Assembly: GCF_022602565.1 (NCBI RefSeq)
Contig: NZ_JALBCV010000005.1
Coordinates: 62,001-126,000, forward strand
Length of the DNA stretch: 64,000 nt
Source of the DNA: Rosenbergiella metrosideri
GTDB taxonomy: Bacteria; Pseudomonadota; Gammaproteobacteria; Enterobacterales; Enterobacteriaceae
Direction: 5' to 3'
Shown in pieces: positions 60,837 to 64,000 of the stretch (position 1 is the stretch's first letter; each line of letters opens with the position of its first letter). Position numbers and translations under genes: made by a program. Under the pieces are notes generated by a model. That model ran no database searches, was not told where the DNA came from, and worked only from the letters and a program-made list of their open reading frames with translations.

Positions 60837-62324
60837 ATGAATAAAGAAATTTTAGCGGTTGTTGAAGCCGTTTCGAATGAAAAAGCCCTGCCGCGTGAGA
60901 AAATTTTTGAAGCGTTAGAGAGCGCGCTGGCAACGGCGACCAAGAAAAAGTACGAACAAGAAATCGAAGTTCGTGTAGAGATCGATCGTAGAAGCGGTGA
61001 CTTCGATACGTTCCGTCGTTGGATGATCGTTGATGAAGTGACGATGCCAACTCGTGAAATCACGCTGGACGCGGCGCGTTTCGAAGACGAAAGCCTGCAA
61101 CTGGGTGAATATGTTGAAGATCAGATCGAATCAGTGACCTTTGACCGCATCACGACACAAACGGCGAAGCAAGTTATCGTTCAAAAAGTTCGTGAAGCAG
61201 AGCGCGCGCTAGTGGTTGACCAATTCCGCGAGCAGCAAGGCGAAATTATTACGGCTATCGTCAAGAAAGTGAACCGCGATAACATCATTCTTGATCTCGG
61301 GAATAACGCTGAAGCGGTGATCCTGCGTGAAGACATGCTGCCACGTGAGAACTTCCGTGCTGGTGATAGAATCCGCGGTGTGCTGTATGCAGTGCGTCCG
61401 GAAGCGCGTGGTGCTCAACTGTTCGTCACACGTTCTAAACCAGAAATGTTGGTCGAACTGTTCCGTATTGAAGTGCCAGAAATCGGTGAAGAAGTCATCG
61501 AAATCAAAGGCGCGGCACGTGACCCAGGCTCGCGTGCGAAGATCGCGGTGAAAACAAACGATAAGCGTATCGACCCGGTCGGTGCTTGCGTAGGGATGCG
61601 CGGTGCGCGTGTACAAGCCGTTTCAAGCGAATTAGGCGGTGAGCGTATTGATATCGTGCTGTGGGATGATAACCCTGCGCAGTTCGTCATCAATGCAATG
61701 GCTCCAGCGGATGTTTCTTCAATCGTAGTGGATGAAGATAATCACACCATGGACATCGCTGTAGAAGCGAGTACTTTAGCGCAAGCTATTGGCCGTAATG
61801 GTCAAAATGTCCGTTTAGCCTCTCAACTAAGTGGTTGGGATCTGAACGTGATGACGGTTGAAGATTTACAAGCTAAGCACCAAGCGGAGGCACATGCCGC
61901 GATTGCGACCTTTACCCAATATCTTGATATTGATGAAGAGTTCGCTACTGTGCTAGTTGAAGAAGGGTTCTCTTCTCTCGAGGAGTTGGCTTATGTTCCA
62001 GTCGATGAATTACTGGAAATTGATGGCCTTGATGAAGAGATGGTAGAAGCTTTGCGTGAACGCGCTAAGACTGCGTTGACCACCCTAGCCCAAAATTCTG
62101 CTACTGGCGGAGCCATTAAACCCCCTGCAGAAGACCTGCTGGGCGTAGAAGGCATGACTCCCGAGTTAGCAAATCGTTTAGCGGCTATTGGTGTTTCCAC
62201 CCTGGAAGATCTTGCGGAGCAAGGTGTTGACGATCTAGCAGATATCGAACAATTGGACGAAGAAAAAGCCGGTACGCTGATTATGGCGGCTCGTAATATC
62301 TGCTGGTTTGGCGACGACGCATAA
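60837..62324 (+). CDS. nusA: NusA, transcription elongation/termination factor
   Basis: Binds RNA polymerase and nascent RNA, modulating pausing, termination and antitermination. N-terminal domain (1-135), S1 domain (about 136-200), KH1/KH2 (about 200-345, with [12 protein letters not shown] and [16 protein letters not shown] motifs), then two acidic C-terminal repeats AR1/AR2 (about 350-495). 495 residues, identical to E. coli. Start MNKEILAVV is preferred over an upstream in-frame codon. Confidence 0.98.
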   Translation: MNKEILAVVEAVSNEKALPREKIFEALESALATATKKKYEQEIEVRVEIDRRSGDFDTFRRWMIVDEVTMPTREITLDAARFEDESLQLGEYVEDQIESVTFDRITTQTAKQVIVQKVREAERALVVDQFREQQGEIITAIVKKVNRDNIILDLGNNAEAVILREDMLPRENFRAGDRIRGVLYAVRPEARGAQLFVTRSKPEMLVELFRIEVPEIGEEVIEIKGAARDPGSRAKIAVKTNDKRIDPVGACVGMRGARVQAVSSELGGERIDIVLWDDNPAQFVINAMAPADVSSIVVDEDNHTMDIAVEASTLAQAIGRNGQNVRLASQLSGWDLNVMTVEDLQAKHQAEAHAAIATFTQYLDIDEEFATVLVEEGFSSLEELAYVPVDELLEIDGLDEEMVEALRERAKTALTTLAQNSATGGAIKPPAEDLLGVEGMTPELANRLAAIGVSTLEDLAEQGVDDLADIEQLDEEKAGTLIMAARNICWFGDDA

Positions 62325-62342
62325 CACACAGGAAGGAAAAGC

Positions 62343-64000
62343 ATGACTGATGTAACAGTAAAAGCGCTGGCAACACAACTGAATACTCCGGTCGATCGCT
62401 TAGTTCAGCAATTGGCTGATGCGGGTATTCGTAAATCCGATAACGATTCTGTGACGCAAGCAGAGCAAGAGACCTTGCGTGCTCATCAGAAAAATACAGC
62501 GTCGAGTAAATTGACGCTTCAACGTAAAACTCGTAGTACGCTTAACGTTCCAAGCACTGGTGGAAAAAGTAAATCGGTGCAGATTGAAGTCCGCAAAAAA
62601 CGTACCTATGTGAAAGAAGACGCTGAAGCGGAGCGTAAAGCTCAAGCCGAAGCCGAAGCGCAAGCACAGCGTGAAGCGGAAGAAAAAGCTAAGCAGGCAG
62701 CAGAAGAAGCGAAGCAGGCGGCTGAAGAAGCGAAGCGTAAAGCGGAAGAAAAAGCTAAACGTGAGGCGGAAGAAGCCGCTAAGCGTCAGGCGGTGGAATC
62801 AAATAAAGTGACCCAACAGAATCAAACTATGAATAAAGACGCACAGTCAGAAAAAGCACGCCGCGAAGCTGAAAATGCTGAGCTGAAGCGTAAAGCTGAA
62901 GAAGAAGCGCGCCGTAAAATTGAAGCGGAAGCGCAACGTGTAGCTGAAGAAGCACGTCGTCTTGCTGAAGAGAAAGGCGAAGAGTGGGAAAAAGCGAGTC
63001 AGAAAACCGAAGAGGAAACTGACTACCACGTAACGACCTCACAACACGCTCGTCAAGCTGAAGACGAGAATGATCGTGAAGTAGAAGGCGGTCGTGGACG
63101 CAGCCGTACGGCTAAAGCCCCTCGTGCTAAAAAAGGCAACAAGCACTCTGAAGCGAAGACCGATCGTGAAGAAGCCCGTGCAGCAGGACGCGGTGGTAAA
63201 GGTAAGCATCGCGGTAAGAGTTCACTGCAGCAGGGCTTTAACAAGCCAGCGCAAGTTGTAAACCGTGACGTGCAAATCGGTGAAACCATCACTGTTGCAG
63301 AGCTGGCGAACAAAATGGCCGTTAAAGGCTCGCAAGTGATCAAAGTGATGATGAAAATGGGTGCGATGGCAACCATTAACCAAGTTATCGACCAAGAGAC
63401 TGCACAACTTGTGGCGGAAGAGATGGGCCACAAAGTTATCTTACGTCGTGAGAACGAATTGGAAGAAGCGGTAATGAGCGACCGTGACACCGGTACAACG
63501 GCTGAATTAGAACCGCGTGCACCTGTTGTCACCATCATGGGTCACGTCGACCACGGTAAAACCTCGTTACTGGACTACATTCGTTCAACGCGTGTTGCTT
63601 CGGGTGAAGCCGGCGGGATCACCCAGCATATCGGTGCTTACCACGTTGAAACAGATAACGGTATGGTCACCTTCTTAGATACTCCGGGACACGCCGCGTT
63701 TACCGCAATGCGTGCACGGGGTGCTCAAGCGACTGATATTGTTATTCTTGTTGTTGCAGCGGACGATGGCGTGATGCCACAAACGATTGAAGCGGTTCAG
63801 CATGCAAAAGCGGCGAACGTTCCGGTTATCGTTGCGGTCAACAAGTGTGATAAGCCAGAAGCTGATCCAGACCGTGTTAAGAACGAACTGACTCAATTCG
63901 GTATCGTGCCGGAAGAGTGGGGCGGCGAAAATATGTTCGTTAACGTTTCGGCGAAAGCGGGTACCGGGATCGACGATTTACTGCAAGCAATCCTATTACA
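62343..64000 (+). CDS. infB: Translation initiation factor IF-2 (partial, C-terminus off the window)
   Basis: GTPase placing initiator tRNA on the 30S subunit. About 552 codons are present without a stop; E. coli IF-2 has 890. N-terminal domain [12 protein letters not shown], a long Ala/Glu/Lys/Arg-rich helical linker (about 80-235), then IF2 N2-like segment and the G domain with G1 GHVDHGKT, G3 DTPGH and NKCD. Alternative internal starts appear conserved: GTG (62808, codon 156) and ATG (62829, codon 163), seven codons apart as in the E. coli IF2-beta and IF2-gamma starts. Confidence 0.97.
   Translation, partial: MTDVTVKALATQLNTPVDRLVQQLADAGIRKSDNDSVTQAEQETLRAHQKNTASSKLTLQRKTRSTLNVPSTGGKSKSVQIEVRKKRTYVKEDAEAERKAQAEAEAQAQREAEEKAKQAAEEAKQAAEEAKRKAEEKAKREAEEAAKRQAVESNKVTQQNQTMNKDAQSEKARREAENAELKRKAEEEARRKIEAEAQRVAEEARRLAEEKGEEWEKASQKTEEETDYHVTTSQHARQAEDENDREVEGGRGRSRTAKAPRAKKGNKHSEAKTDREEARAAGRGGKGKHRGKSSLQQGFNKPAQVVNRDVQIGETITVAELANKMAVKGSQVIKVMMKMGAMATINQVIDQETAQLVAEEMGHKVILRRENELEEAVMSDRDTGTTAELEPRAPVVTIMGHVDHGKTSLLDYIRSTRVASGEAGGITQHIGAYHVETDNGMVTFLDTPGHAAFTAMRARGAQATDIVILVVAADDGVMPQTIEAVQHAKAANVPVIVAVNKCDKPEADPDRVKNELTQFGIVPEEWGGENMFVNVSAKAGTGIDDLLQAILL

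Overview
This 64 kb window is a chromosomal segment from a gamma-proteobacterium of the order Enterobacterales. Almost every gene matches, in order, length and active-site residues, the E. coli neighbourhoods degS-sspB, gltDB-arcB, mtgA-rpoN-lpt-kds-mla-murA, ispB-obgE-dacB-greA-ftsH-glmM-secG and metY-rimP-nusA-infB. The moderate-to-low G+C, the AT-rich spacers and the absence of several genes usual at these positions fit a compact member of the Erwiniaceae-like group (for example Rosenbergiella or Tatumella). That placement is inference; the sequence alone does not fix the genus. No insertion sequence, prophage, integrase or CRISPR array was seen.

Layout: (1) 1-6.8 kb: envelope proteases DegS and DegQ, the division/envelope pair ZapG/ZapE, ribosomal proteins L13/S9 behind an autoregulatory leader, and SspA/SspB. 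(2) 6.8-15.8 kb: glutamate synthase gltBD, then across a 626-bp regulatory spacer the anaerobic sensor kinase ArcB, followed on the opposite strand by the small RNA ArcZ, which has no open reading frame and was recognised from its seed and terminator. (3) 16.4-24.8 kb: mtgA facing a long minus-strand operon yrbG-kdsD-kdsC-lptC-lptA-lptB-rpoN-ptsN-rapZ-npr (Kdo synthesis, LPS export, sigma-54 and the nitrogen PTS). (4) 25-30 kb: mlaFEDCB, ibaG, murA, sfsB. (5) 30.5-34.4 kb: a fumarylacetoacetate-hydrolase-family gene of unknown role, ispB, rplU-rpmA, obgE.

(6) 34.5-51.1 kb is the main accessory region: a complete enterobactin (catecholate siderophore) core placed between the convergent housekeeping genes obgE and dacB. 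It has entCEBAH on the minus strand, fepB-fepDGC on the plus strand, entF-fes on the minus strand and fepA on the plus strand. Two divergent intergenic regions carry Fur-box-like sequences. Together the genes encode 2,3-dihydroxybenzoate synthesis, NRPS assembly, outer- and inner-membrane ferric-enterobactin uptake, and hydrolysis to release iron. The cluster is unusually compact: entD, entS, fepE and the MbtH-like gene ybdZ found in the E. coli cluster are not here.

(7) 51-64 kb: dacB, greA, yhbY, rlmE, ftsH, folP, glmM, secG, tRNA-Leu(GAG), a decayed gene, initiator tRNA-fMet, rimP, nusA and a partial infB running off the end.

The most useful second-look items are: ftsH ending at the Met after which E. 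coli FtsH is known to trim its own tail, with the old tail codons still visible downstream; the streamlined enterobactin locus lacking an MbtH-like partner for EntF; the decayed gene between the two tRNAs; genes missing from otherwise conserved operons (hpf, elbB, yhbE, argG); and inverted repeats and operator-like sites around gltB/arcB and downstream of arcZ. I did not find a convincing wholly new biological system.
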